A stretch of 64,000 bases of DNA from Afipia sp. (GTDB lineage Bacteria > Pseudomonadota > Alphaproteobacteria > Rhizobiales > Xanthobacteraceae): positions 1,550,001 to 1,614,000 of the forward strand of contig JANQAK010000003.1 in NCBI GenBank assembly GCA_024707075.1. The letters run 5' to 3'. The position numbers and the translations under genes are program-made. The notes below the pieces were generated by a model that saw only the letters and a list, made by a program, of their open reading frames with translations, made no database searches and had not been told where the DNA came from. Positions 55,405 to 62,907 of this stretch are shown here, piece after piece. The stretch's first letter is position 1; every line of letters starts with the position of its first letter.

Positions 55405-56757
55405 TTACCGCATGGCGAAGAGCTCCTGATGGAATCGCTCCTTAATGGGAAAGCCGTGCGCGACAAAATCTCGTTTCAGCGCTTCACCGAAACCCGTCGG
55501 CCCGCAAAACCAGATGCTCGCATCGCGCCATTGCGGTACGACCTCGCGAATGCGCTCGCCGGTCAAGCGTCCATCACGGGCATCGACCAGAACATGCAGA
55601 CGGACATCGGCGGAGGTGGCATCGGCAGCCAGTTTGGCAAGGGCCTCCTCGTCAACATCGGCGGTGGTATGGAAGAGATCGGCTATTTGGTCTACAGGCC
55701 AATCGGGAGCCCCCTTCTGCATGGCCAGGTGTTTCATGCGCGCGACGAAGGGCGTGATGCCGATGCCGCCGCCAATCCAGATCTGGTGCGGGCAGTCGTC
55801 ATCGAAGGTGAAGCAGCCATAGGGTCCCTCGACCTTCACCTCCTGGCCGACGCGGAGCTTCTCGCGCAGGTGGCTGGTGTGATCACCCAGCTCCTTGGTG
55901 ATGAAGGTGATTCTGGGATTTTCGGCGTGCCAGCCGGAAGCGATGGTGTAGGGATGAGCTCCTTCCGACGCGTCCGACATGGCGAAGGCGAACTGGCCCG
56001 GCTTGTGGCCCGGCCAGCCGTGCGGCACCTCGATTTCAGTCTCAAGTGCCCTGACGCCGGGATAGTATTGTAATGAGGTGATCGCGCCTTTGATCTGCCG
56101 CCCGGCGCCCACCCGGCGCAGAAGGACAATGACAGCCGCCCATGTGCCGCTGGCAAGCAGCACGGCCATCACGCATCCGACGAGCGACATCCAATAGCTG
56201 AACTTGATCAGCACGACGGCGTGAAAGACGAGCACCAGATAAGCGACGGACAGCAGGCGATGCGTCTTTTGGAAAAGCCGGTAGGGGAAATATTGAATGA
56301 GCGCGAGCGCGATCAGAACCACCGTGGCATAGAAGGCCCATTCACCCAGACCTTCAGCCAGTTCGCGCAGGTTCGCGAAGAGCGCCTCGATTGAATTTTC
56401 GATAGCGGGCCTTGGTCCGCGCGCCGGCCGCTCCAGCATGCCCCAGCCGACCGCCCATTTCGGTCCTTCGGACCAGAGCCAATGGATGACAGCGATGACA
56501 AAGGCTGCGATGCCCAGCCATTTGTGTAGACGATACATCTTGTCCAGACCGCCCAGCCACCGCTCTGGCCAACGTGGCCGCAGCGCCAGAATCATCGCAA
56601 CGCTCATGCAGCCGATCGCGACGATGCCACTCAACTGGACCATCGCACCGCGAAGAGCAAAGAACGTGGCTGACTGAAATACAGAGGGCTCCGCGATCAA
56701 CCATAGCAAAACGAGAACAGCGAGCGTGCTCCAGAATGCTCGTTTAAGGTTTTGCAT
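55405..56757 (-). CDS. Ferric reductase-like flavocytochrome with ferredoxin-reductase domain
   Basis: 450 residues. About six membrane helices (to ~220) of the ferric-reductase-like type with paired histidines (MYRLHKWLGIAAFVIAVIHW, RLFQKTHRLLSVAYLVLVFH) expected to bind two haems. Then an FAD domain (GHKPGQFAFAMSD, HPYTIASGWH) and an NAD(P) domain (IWIGGGIGITPFVARM, SIWFCGPTGFGEAL). Would carry electrons from NAD(P)H across the inner membrane to metal ions or oxygen. In this metal-resistance neighbourhood a metal-reduction role is plausible but not shown. Confidence 0.88.
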   Translation of the reverse strand: MQNLKRAFWSTLAVLVLLWLIAEPSVFQSATFFALRGAMVQLSGIVAIGCMSVAMILALRPRWPERWLGGLDKMYRLHKWLGIAAFVIAVIHWLWSEGPKWAVGWGMLERPARGPRPAIENSIEALFANLRELAEGLGEWAFYATVVLIALALIQYFPYRLFQKTHRLLSVAYLVLVFHAVVLIKFSYWMSLVGCVMAVLLASGTWAAVIVLLRRVGAGRQIKGAITSLQYYPGVRALETEIEVPHGWPGHKPGQFAFAMSDASEGAHPYTIASGWHAENPRITFITKELGDHTSHLREKLRVGQEVKVEGPYGCFTFDDDCPHQIWIGGGIGITPFVARMKHLAMQKGAPDWPVDQIADLFHTTADVDEEALAKLAADATSADVRLHVLVDARDGRLTGERIREVVPQWRDASIWFCGPTGFGEALKRDFVAHGFPIKERFHQELFAMR

Positions 56758-56931
56758 GCGACCCTTCCTTTAAAATGATTTCGGCGGGTATTCGATTGGA
56801 GCTGGGACAATTGAAATCAATCAACCAACGTCGCATTGAGCTGAGTCAACCTGACCTGCTTCCTGGAAACTGGACCGTTCAGAACGAGGATTTTCTCATA
56901 ATCTCCCCGGCTGGGAGAGGAGAGAAGAGCA

Positions 56932-57238
56932 ATGAAGGTATCGAAGTTTTCAGAGCAGCAGATCGCGTTGACCCTCAAGCAGGTCGATGAGGGAATCGGC
57001 GTCGAAGAGGTTTGCCGGAAGGCCGGAGTTTCGCTGCAGACGTATTAGCGCTGGCGAACGAAGTACGGTGGGCTGATGCCATCCGAGGTGCGTCGGCTGA
57101 AGCAGCTCGAAGAGGAGAACGGTCGCCTGAAGCGGATGGTGGCCGACCTCTCGCTGGACAAGGCAATGCTGCAAGACGTGCTCTCAAAAAAGCTGTGAAG
57201 CCTGCCAAGGCGCGAGGTCTGGTCGATCAACTGCACGT
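56932..57238 (+). pseudogene. IS3-family OrfA remnant with premature stop, plus start of OrfB
   Basis: ATG 56932 begins an 88-codon OrfA (VSKFSEQQIALTLKQVDEG, KYGGLMPSEVRRLKQLEEEN, LDKAMLQDVLSKKL) broken at codon 39 by an amber stop where Y-T-R-W-type sequence is expected (TAG at 57046). The stop of OrfA at 57196 is followed by KPAKARGLVDQLHVVC, the first residues of OrfB, and then homology ends. Opposite orientation to the remnant at 48710. Confidence 0.85.
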
Positions 57239-57433
57239 GGTCTGCGCTGACATATTGAAGCCGACGCTCCGGATAGCTTTCTGGAGTGCATTGACGATGG
57301 TTATTACGGCCGGGATAGGCGCCGTGTTTGGGATAATTATGTGAGGGGCGACCTGTAGGTCCCGCCTGTTTTTATCTCCGAATGTTTCTTGAGAAACGCC
57401 CTTCACCTGCGTGGACCTGCGCGACTTCAGTAG

Positions 57434-58243
57434 ACGAAGGAAACGGGCAAGAGCAAGGTTGGCGAAGTCATCGGCTCGCTTTTTTCGTCGCACTATTTTC
57501 AGGTGGACGATGCTCGCTACATCACCGGGAACTTCAACGCTCACATGGCGAGTTGTTTGTTGCTGCAGGCCGACGAGGCTGTGTGGGCAGGCGACAAATC
57601 GGCAGAGGGACGACTTAAAGGATTGATCACCGCCGACACACAGATGATCGAATCGAAAGGTGTCGATTCTATCCGCCTGCGTAACTTCCTGCGCGTCATC
57701 ATGACTTCAAATGAAGGCTGGGTAGTGCCCGCAGGCCCGGATGAGCGGCGCTTTTGCGTTTTGGATGTGGGGTCAGGCTGCGCGCAGAACCACGACTATT
57801 TTCGGGAGATGGACGAGGAATTGAATAGCGGCGGCCGCGAGCGGCTATTGCACGATCTGCTCAACTTCGATCTTAGCAAAGTGGACTTGTGGCACATTCC
57901 ACAAACTCGCGCCCTGCTTGAGCAGAAAATCCGCTCCTTCGATTCCATTGAGGATTTTTGGTACAATCGACTTTGGGACGGCAGCGATTGGCCGACTCGT
58001 ATCATCTGCGCCGACCTCTATGCGGACTATCTCAAGGTCTCAACTCAAACCGGCATCGGACGGAAACGTAGTCCGGCTGAATTTGGTGTGCGTCTCGCTA
58101 AGCTCGCGCCCGAAATCCGAAAAACGCGGCCGGCAGTGGAAATCCAACCGGGCATGGTGAAACGGGCTTGGTGTTACGAGATGCCGTCACTAGATGAGTG
58201 CCGCTTGGCGTTCGACGAAATGATGCAACAGTCGATCGAGTGA
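57434..58243 (+). pseudogene. DUF5906 phage primase-helicase, C-terminal remnant
   Basis: Continuous with the P-loop segment TGKSKVGEVIGSLFSSHYFQ and continuing NFNAHMASCLLLQADEAVWA, then LRNFLRVIMTSNEGWVVPAG, the DUF5906 superfamily-3-helicase core. The N-terminal primase part is missing. An extra A in the run 57441-57443 breaks the frame just before TGKS (the other frame reads SVDEG), and the full-length protein would be several hundred residues longer. DUF5906 proteins replicate phages and integrative elements. No strong start is seen, so it is probably inactive. Confidence 0.8.
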
Positions 58244-58371
58244 GTGCAGGTGGGTGCGCGTCCAAGGCTGACAACTTGTCAACCGCGTCAACCCAAGATT
58301 GCGGATTTGCCGCTGGCGAGATTCCGGGGCGCTCTAGGGCCGTAGGGTGCACGCGCCCAGGAAGGACCCGT

Positions 58372-58632
58372 TCAATACGCGCCCTCGGCCAGACGCTTGG
58401 CCGCGCGTGCGCCTTGTTCGGTCACACCCCAAGATGGAAGGCCACCCACAAACGTGGGCACTGTGTGATTGCATTGAACAAACTTGTGCCTGATCAATTC
58501 GTAAAGCTCGGGATCGGCTCGTTCGCTTGCGCTCATGAACCATGGATGCATCGCGAGTGCTTTCAGAACAGTGCGCTGCTTGATGGTCATTGATCGAGCA
58601 AACTCAATTTGATCGTTTGTCAGCTTCGTCAT
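58372..58632 (-). CDS. Small hypothetical phage-region protein
   Basis: 86 residues from ATG 58632, with AAAGGA before it. MTKLTNDQIEFARSMTIKQR at the start, then helices and a small glycine-containing segment (FVGGLPSWGVTEQGARAAKR), which could be a winged-helix-type fold. No family that I can name. It runs opposite to the primase and tape-measure genes, as phage regulators often do, and its upstream DNA is the 9-base repeat array. Confidence 0.55.
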   Translation of the reverse strand: MTKLTNDQIEFARSMTIKQRTVLKALAMHPWFMSASERADPELYELIRHKFVQCNHTVPTFVGGLPSWGVTEQGARAAKRLAEGAY

Positions 58633-58652
58633 TCGATGTCCTTTCTTGACAT

Positions 58653-58906
58653 GTCCAAGCGGTCCAACAGCCGGTGTGGCGGTTAGACTGCGAGAAGCCA
58701 TTGTGATTGTGGGGTTGGTCTAGGTTGTCCTAGTGGTCCAAGGAACTTAGAGAGATCAGAGGCAAATCAATCATGCGGGCTGAGAGCCGCTTTCATTCTT
58801 GCCTATACGCGCGCGACCTAGACGCCTTGGACGTCCTAGACCGATGCCTGATTTTGTTGATCGAAATGCGGTCCGAGCCGCAGCATTGTGCTTGGACCGC
58901 TTAGAC
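58653..58906. repeat. Array of 9-base repeats in both orientations (candidate iterons)
   Basis: Four clusters with exact nine-base phase. 58653: GTCCAAGCG GTCCAACAG. 58718: GTCTAGGTT GTCCTAGTG then GTCCAAGGA. 58815: GACCTAGAC GCCTTGGAC then GTCCTAGAC. 58889: TGCTTGGAC CGCTTAGAC. The first two clusters are the reverse complement of the last two; consensus NNCYWRGAC. Isolated copies occur at 58680 (CGGTTAGAC), 58871 (GTCCGAGCC) and 58260 (GTCCAAGGC). Such phased repeats are typical of replication iterons or cooperative operators. Confidence 0.7.
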
Positions 58907-59024
58907 TGGAACGCGATCGTCCGAAGCCTCGTATATCGCTCGCTCGCCCTCTCCCGGGGAAAGTGCCGGCCATTCGATCGTTACCCTCACACTCACCGCT
59001 CTTGCGGCCAGCGAAGGAAAAATC

Positions 59025-61048
59025 ATGTCCACAATTCTTGAAGCTCTTGCCGTCATCAAGGGCAAGGACGCAACAGGCGGTGCATTCGATGCTGTTGCGG
59101 CAAAGATCAACCGCATTGCGCGTGCTGCCAACGCCCTCAACCGGGATGTGAGCAAACAACTTGCGACCGCTCAACGAGTCGAAGCATCGACGAGCCGCCT
59201 CAATCGAGCCTCGATCGCGATCGGCAATGGTGCGCGTGCTGCGGCCGGCGCGGCGGCGGCTTATGAAGGCTCGCGCGCCGTTCGCGCAATTGCGTCGCAT
59301 ACGGTCAAGGCGGGTTCGGATCGCGCCCACGAGGAAGTGCGCATGGCAACCTCGGGCATGACCGACAAGGAAATCGGCGAGGCCGGCGAAGTCGCGGCGC
59401 ACTTGTCGAATAAATACAAGTCGCTGTCGCAGACGCAAATCATGCACACGGCGCGCAACATCCGATCGGTTGTCGGATCGTTTGAAGAAGCAACACACAT
59501 TCTCGACCCGTTGATGAAATTGCGCGTCGTCGCCGAGGGGCGCATCCCGAGCGCAAGGAAGAATTGGGCGCGGATTTCGACAAGCTCATTAAGGGCATGG
59601 AGATCAAGGGCGTTACGCAAGACCTGAAACAATTTAACCATTACATCGACGGCATGGCGAAGGCGTTGAATGTGTTCGGCGACACGTTGCGGCCGACCGA
59701 TTATTACGAAATGTTCAAATACGGCCGCGCGGCTACCACGGCGTTGAGCGACGATTTCATGCTCAAGACTGCGCCGACGCTGGCACAAGAGTTGGGCGGG
59801 TCGAGCGCCGGTAAGGCGCTGTCGAGTTTCTACACGCAATTCGTCGGCGGCAAGATGTCCAACAAGGCGGTTGCGCAGCTTGAACAATACGGCATGCTCG
59901 ATCCGAACAAGGTGATCAAGACATCGACCGGCAACGTCAAGGGCGTTCTGCCGGGCGGGATCATCGGAAGCGAATACTTGCAACCCGGCAAGACTGATCC
60001 CTATCAGTGGGTCAACAAGGTTCTGTTGCCGCACCTCGCATCGAAAGGCGTCACCGACCCGTCGCAGATTCAAGAGGTGATTGCGGCGATGGCTTCGCAG
60101 CAAACCGCTGCGCAGATGATGAGCATTTTCGCCACGCAACAAAAGCGCATCGATAAGGATGCAGCACTCGTGCACGGCGCGATGGGTATTGATGCGGCCG
60201 ACAAGTATCTCAAGAGCGATCCGAAAGTGTTGCGGTCGGCGATCGAGTCGCAGGCCGATAATTTGCTCGGCAACACGGCGAAACCATTCATGCCCGCTGT
60301 TACCGGTGGCATGAATTGGCTCGCAAGCGGCTTGTCGTACATGAGCGAACAGGCGACCAAAAACCCGGTTCGCTCGGCCGCTGGCATCTCTTGGCTTGGG
60401 ATGATGCTTGGCGCGCTCGGCGTCGATAGCGCCTCGTCGGCCTTCCGCTCGGCGGGAAGCCTGTTCCGTGGCGAGGGTGCTACGGCCGGCATGCGTTTTC
60501 CTCTGACCAAGCTGTCGGCGGCGCTTGCGCCAATCCTCGACATCGCGACGCGTTCCGACATTCTGACAGAGTTGCCGGTGCCGGATAGCGTCAAGCGCGC
60601 GGCGCTGCATTCACAAATCGGCGAATTGTCGTCGCTGGATGCCAAGGAAAAGTCGCTCGACGCGAATTGGGTGCGCGGGCCGCTCTATGATGCCGGCAAG
60701 TCGCGGCTCGCGGCCCGGCGTGCCGAGCTTGAAAACGAGTTGGCCGGCCTCGGTTACGGCCCGGCCTCGTTGCCCGGTCGCGGCATGGTCGGCAGTAGCC
60801 CGACATTGCTCGACGACATCCGCAACGCCGTCGGCGGCGGCGGCTCGAAAGAGCCGGTCAAGGCCGAGGTTGTCGGGAACGCCACGCTCGAAACCGTCGT
60901 GCGCGTGGAACCGTCGGCGGATTTCTTGGCAAGGGTGTCGCAGTCAGTGAACAACGCGATCAACGCCTTTCGATCCTCAGGCGGCCCGACGACCGGCACA
61001 TCCGGCTCGACCGGCCGATCAATGCCCGAGGCCGGGCCGCCACAGTAA
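59025..61048 (+). pseudogene. Phage tail tape-measure-like protein, frameshifted
   Basis: Two frames join into about 674 residues. The first starts MSTILEALAVIKGKDATGGA and includes AANALNRDVSKQLATAQRVE; the second contains FDKLIKGMEIKGVTQDLKQF, GGKMSNKAVAQLEQYGMLD and a long Ala/Gly/Ser-rich helical body with a hydrophobic stretch near 430-470. Helical, Ala-rich and with repeated small residues, it resembles short tape-measure proteins. The break is in the G run 59537-59540; adding one G gives EGAHPERKEELGADFDKL. No other tail, head or packaging gene is near. The ATG has AAGGA upstream. Confidence 0.7.
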
Positions 61049-61132
61049 GTCACAGCCGCCGGAAACGGGCCGCCCATTCGCTCAATCGACCGCCCGGCTA
61101 CCTATACCGGGCGACCGTACTCCTGAGCGCCC

Positions 61133-61267
61133 CTATCGAGTGTTTGGGCTAGTGTCCTGCGGTTTGTCGGCCGGGGTGAAAGTCGCCCTGTCGAGCGCGT
61201 CATCGGTAATCTCCGGCGCGTCGTCAGGGTCAGTCCAATCCGGCTCTATGGGTTTGTCGTTCGGCAT
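61133..61267 (-). CDS. Very small acidic protein
   Basis: 44 residues from ATG 61267, with GAGG five bases upstream. Sequence is acidic: PIEPDWTDPDDAPEITDDAL. The DxxDAPEITDxxLDRA pattern faintly recalls the N-terminus of BrnA-type antitoxins, but the expected C-terminal DNA-binding half and a BrnT toxin are absent. Could be a decayed antitoxin or an unrelated small phage protein; low certainty. Confidence 0.45.
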   Translation of the reverse strand: MPNDKPIEPDWTDPDDAPEITDDALDRATFTPADKPQDTSPNTR

Positions 61268-61487
61268 GATGCCTCGCTGCTGAGAGTGGCGGCCTGCAAG
61301 CCAACTATTGTTCATCTTGGAGCTACGCAATCCGTTTTCTGATCGAATAAACCAAACTCAATCAAAAAAATCTGCCGAAAAGGACGTAAACTAACGGAAG
61401 TCGCTAGTTTGGCACTGCGGACTCAGTTGCAATCTCGTCAAGTCGTCTGCTCACTTGTTGCTACGATTCCAAAATGGAGGATTAGTC

Positions 61488-61691
61488 GTGAGCATCGAGC
61501 GAAGAGAGTTTAGGACGCTGAAAGAACTTGTGATGTCTCGCGAGACTTTTAACTCACTACCGGATGCCTCCATGCCGACAATAGGTGGCACTCTGCAGAA
61601 AATCTTTATTGGCGATCGCTGGTACGCGATCCACTCTCCTGAAGCTCTCATCCAGCCGATTGAAGTCTACACTTATACTCGTGAGGACTGA
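61488..61691 (+). CDS. Small hypothetical protein
   Basis: 67 residues from a GTG with GGAGG seven bases upstream. SIERREFRTLKELVMSRETF then a mixed hydrophobic region IGGTLQKIFIGDRWYAIHSP. No recognisable domain, signal or membrane segment. Followed by a perfect dyad that probably ends its transcript. Confidence 0.5.
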   Translation: MSIERREFRTLKELVMSRETFNSLPDASMPTIGGTLQKIFIGDRWYAIHSPEALIQPIEVYTYTRED

Positions 61692-61737
61692 GGTTGGTTT
61701 GCAGCCCGTGACATCGAGCAATTTATGCCTAAATCTT

Positions 61738-61762
61738 TTCACGCCGCGATTCGCGGCGTGAA
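61738..61762. terminator. Perfect 12-base dyad, probable terminator or operator
   Basis: TTCACGCCGCGA, one base, TCGCGGCGTGAA. T-rich sequence on both sides (CTTT before, TTTGTTT after). Lies between the small gene and the next gene's ribosome site, so either a terminator or an operator about 40 bases before the next ATG. Confidence 0.55.
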
Positions 61763-61800
61763 TTTGTTTCGTACGATACAAACGAAGGACGGTCGATTGT

Positions 61801-62703
61801 ATGAAAAAGCTGATCGACATCGAAAAACTGTTGCAATGGGCAATGCAAGACGAACTGCCAAAGGGACAAGCTGTTGCCGCGTCGGCTTGGCATGTCTTGA
61901 CGCAATTCGCCACGCTCGGCGTTCGCGTTCAAACGAGCGGCTTCCAGGGTGACGGTTTCGGTTTCACGCCGGGCGCTCCGCATGAGGATGCGCTGATAGT
62001 TGCCGCCGCGATCAAATCGCTCGGCACGGTTGCGCGCTTCGATAGCGTCGATCAGGTGTTGCCGTTGTTTGGCGATCTCGCGCCGATCGCCGGCGACGCG
62101 GTGTCGGCGATCATGTGTGCCGAGTTCGATTCACGCTCGCTAGTGATCTCGTGTGCGACGCTAGGCAAGCGCCCAGCATGGCGGTTTGAGCATCCGACGC
62201 CGTATCAGATGTTCGCGCCGACGCTCGGCGCGGGCAAGCCGCGCGCGATTGTGTACGGCGTTGATGCCGACGGCGATCTCGTCGAATTGCGCCGCAACGA
62301 GGGTCGCGCCCGCAAGCGGGATGGTGAATACACGATGGCGATGTCGCCGCGCTCTCCGATCAATTGGCATGATCCGTCGATGGTTCATATCGGTGAATGC
62401 CGCGCCGAATATGTGGCTTGGCACGTTGCGCTCGTTTCGCTCGCCGCGACTCTCTCGGGCAAGCTCTCGGCGTTTGATCCGGTTGCGCCGGGTGCGGCGC
62501 GCCTGCCGTGGATCACAGGCGAAACGCCGGCGTCGCGTGTGATCGACGGGCGCGATCTTTCGAGTGAGTTTGCCGCCGAATTGACGACCGCGCCCAAGCG
62601 CAAGGCCGCACTGCGGCCGGTTGAGTCGCCGATCGAGGCCGAAAGCGTCGCCGCCTATGCGCGGGCCTCGCGCACGAAAATGCGAAAACTTGTTGCAGTG
62701 TAG
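61801..62703 (+). CDS. Phage-region hypothetical protein
   Basis: 300 residues from ATG 61801 with GAAGGA eleven bases upstream. A mixed alpha/beta sequence; features include KGQAVAASAWHVLTQFATLG, AIVYGVDADGDLVELRRNEG and a basic C-terminus (KRKAALRP, RTKMRKLVAV). No recognised domain; DNA-binding cannot be excluded given the C-terminal charge. The gene is longer and better preserved than its neighbours. Conserved genes of this kind occur beside integrases in rhizobial islands, but I cannot name it. Confidence 0.6.
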   Translation: MKKLIDIEKLLQWAMQDELPKGQAVAASAWHVLTQFATLGVRVQTSGFQGDGFGFTPGAPHEDALIVAAAIKSLGTVARFDSVDQVLPLFGDLAPIAGDAVSAIMCAEFDSRSLVISCATLGKRPAWRFEHPTPYQMFAPTLGAGKPRAIVYGVDADGDLVELRRNEGRARKRDGEYTMAMSPRSPINWHDPSMVHIGECRAEYVAWHVALVSLAATLSGKLSAFDPVAPGAARLPWITGETPASRVIDGRDLSSEFAAELTTAPKRKAALRPVESPIEAESVAAYARASRTKMRKLVAV

Positions 62704-62832
62704 GCATAACTTGCAAAATCAGGTTTGGGTTGCTTGACCGGAAGGGAATGCTTGACATACACCACAAGCACCCGAAAAGGGGTTCGGGACACTGACCCGC
62801 GGGGTTTTTTATTAATCGTCGATCAGACGCCA

Positions 62833-62864
62833 GACGTGTGCCGCAAGGTGCGCGTCTTTTTTTT
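62833..62864 (+). terminator. Strong Rho-independent terminator
   Basis: GACGTGTGCC (62833-62842), loop GCAA, GGTGCGCGTC (62847-62856), followed by eight T. Ten-base stem with wobble pairs. A second weaker dyad, CCCGAA-AAGGGG-TTCGGG, lies at 62771-62788. It separates the 300-residue gene from the integrase gene. Confidence 0.88.
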
Positions 62865-62907
62865 GGCCCGAATGCGGTTGCATCCGGCACCGTACGGAGA
62901 AGGCTTC

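Noticed and set aside
57012-57344. 110-codon frame reading through the IS3 remnant
   Set aside because: Out of the OrfA frame for the first half; the hydrophobic tail may be a fragment of another gene but has no start of its own.
58653-58906. CRISPR array as explanation for the phased repeats
   Set aside because: Units are nine bases with no spacers of constant length and occur in both orientations.
58799-59041. 80-codon plus-strand frame over the repeat array
   Set aside because: Its Leu-Asp-type runs come from the DNA repeats in another frame; no ribosome site and it overlaps the tape-measure start.
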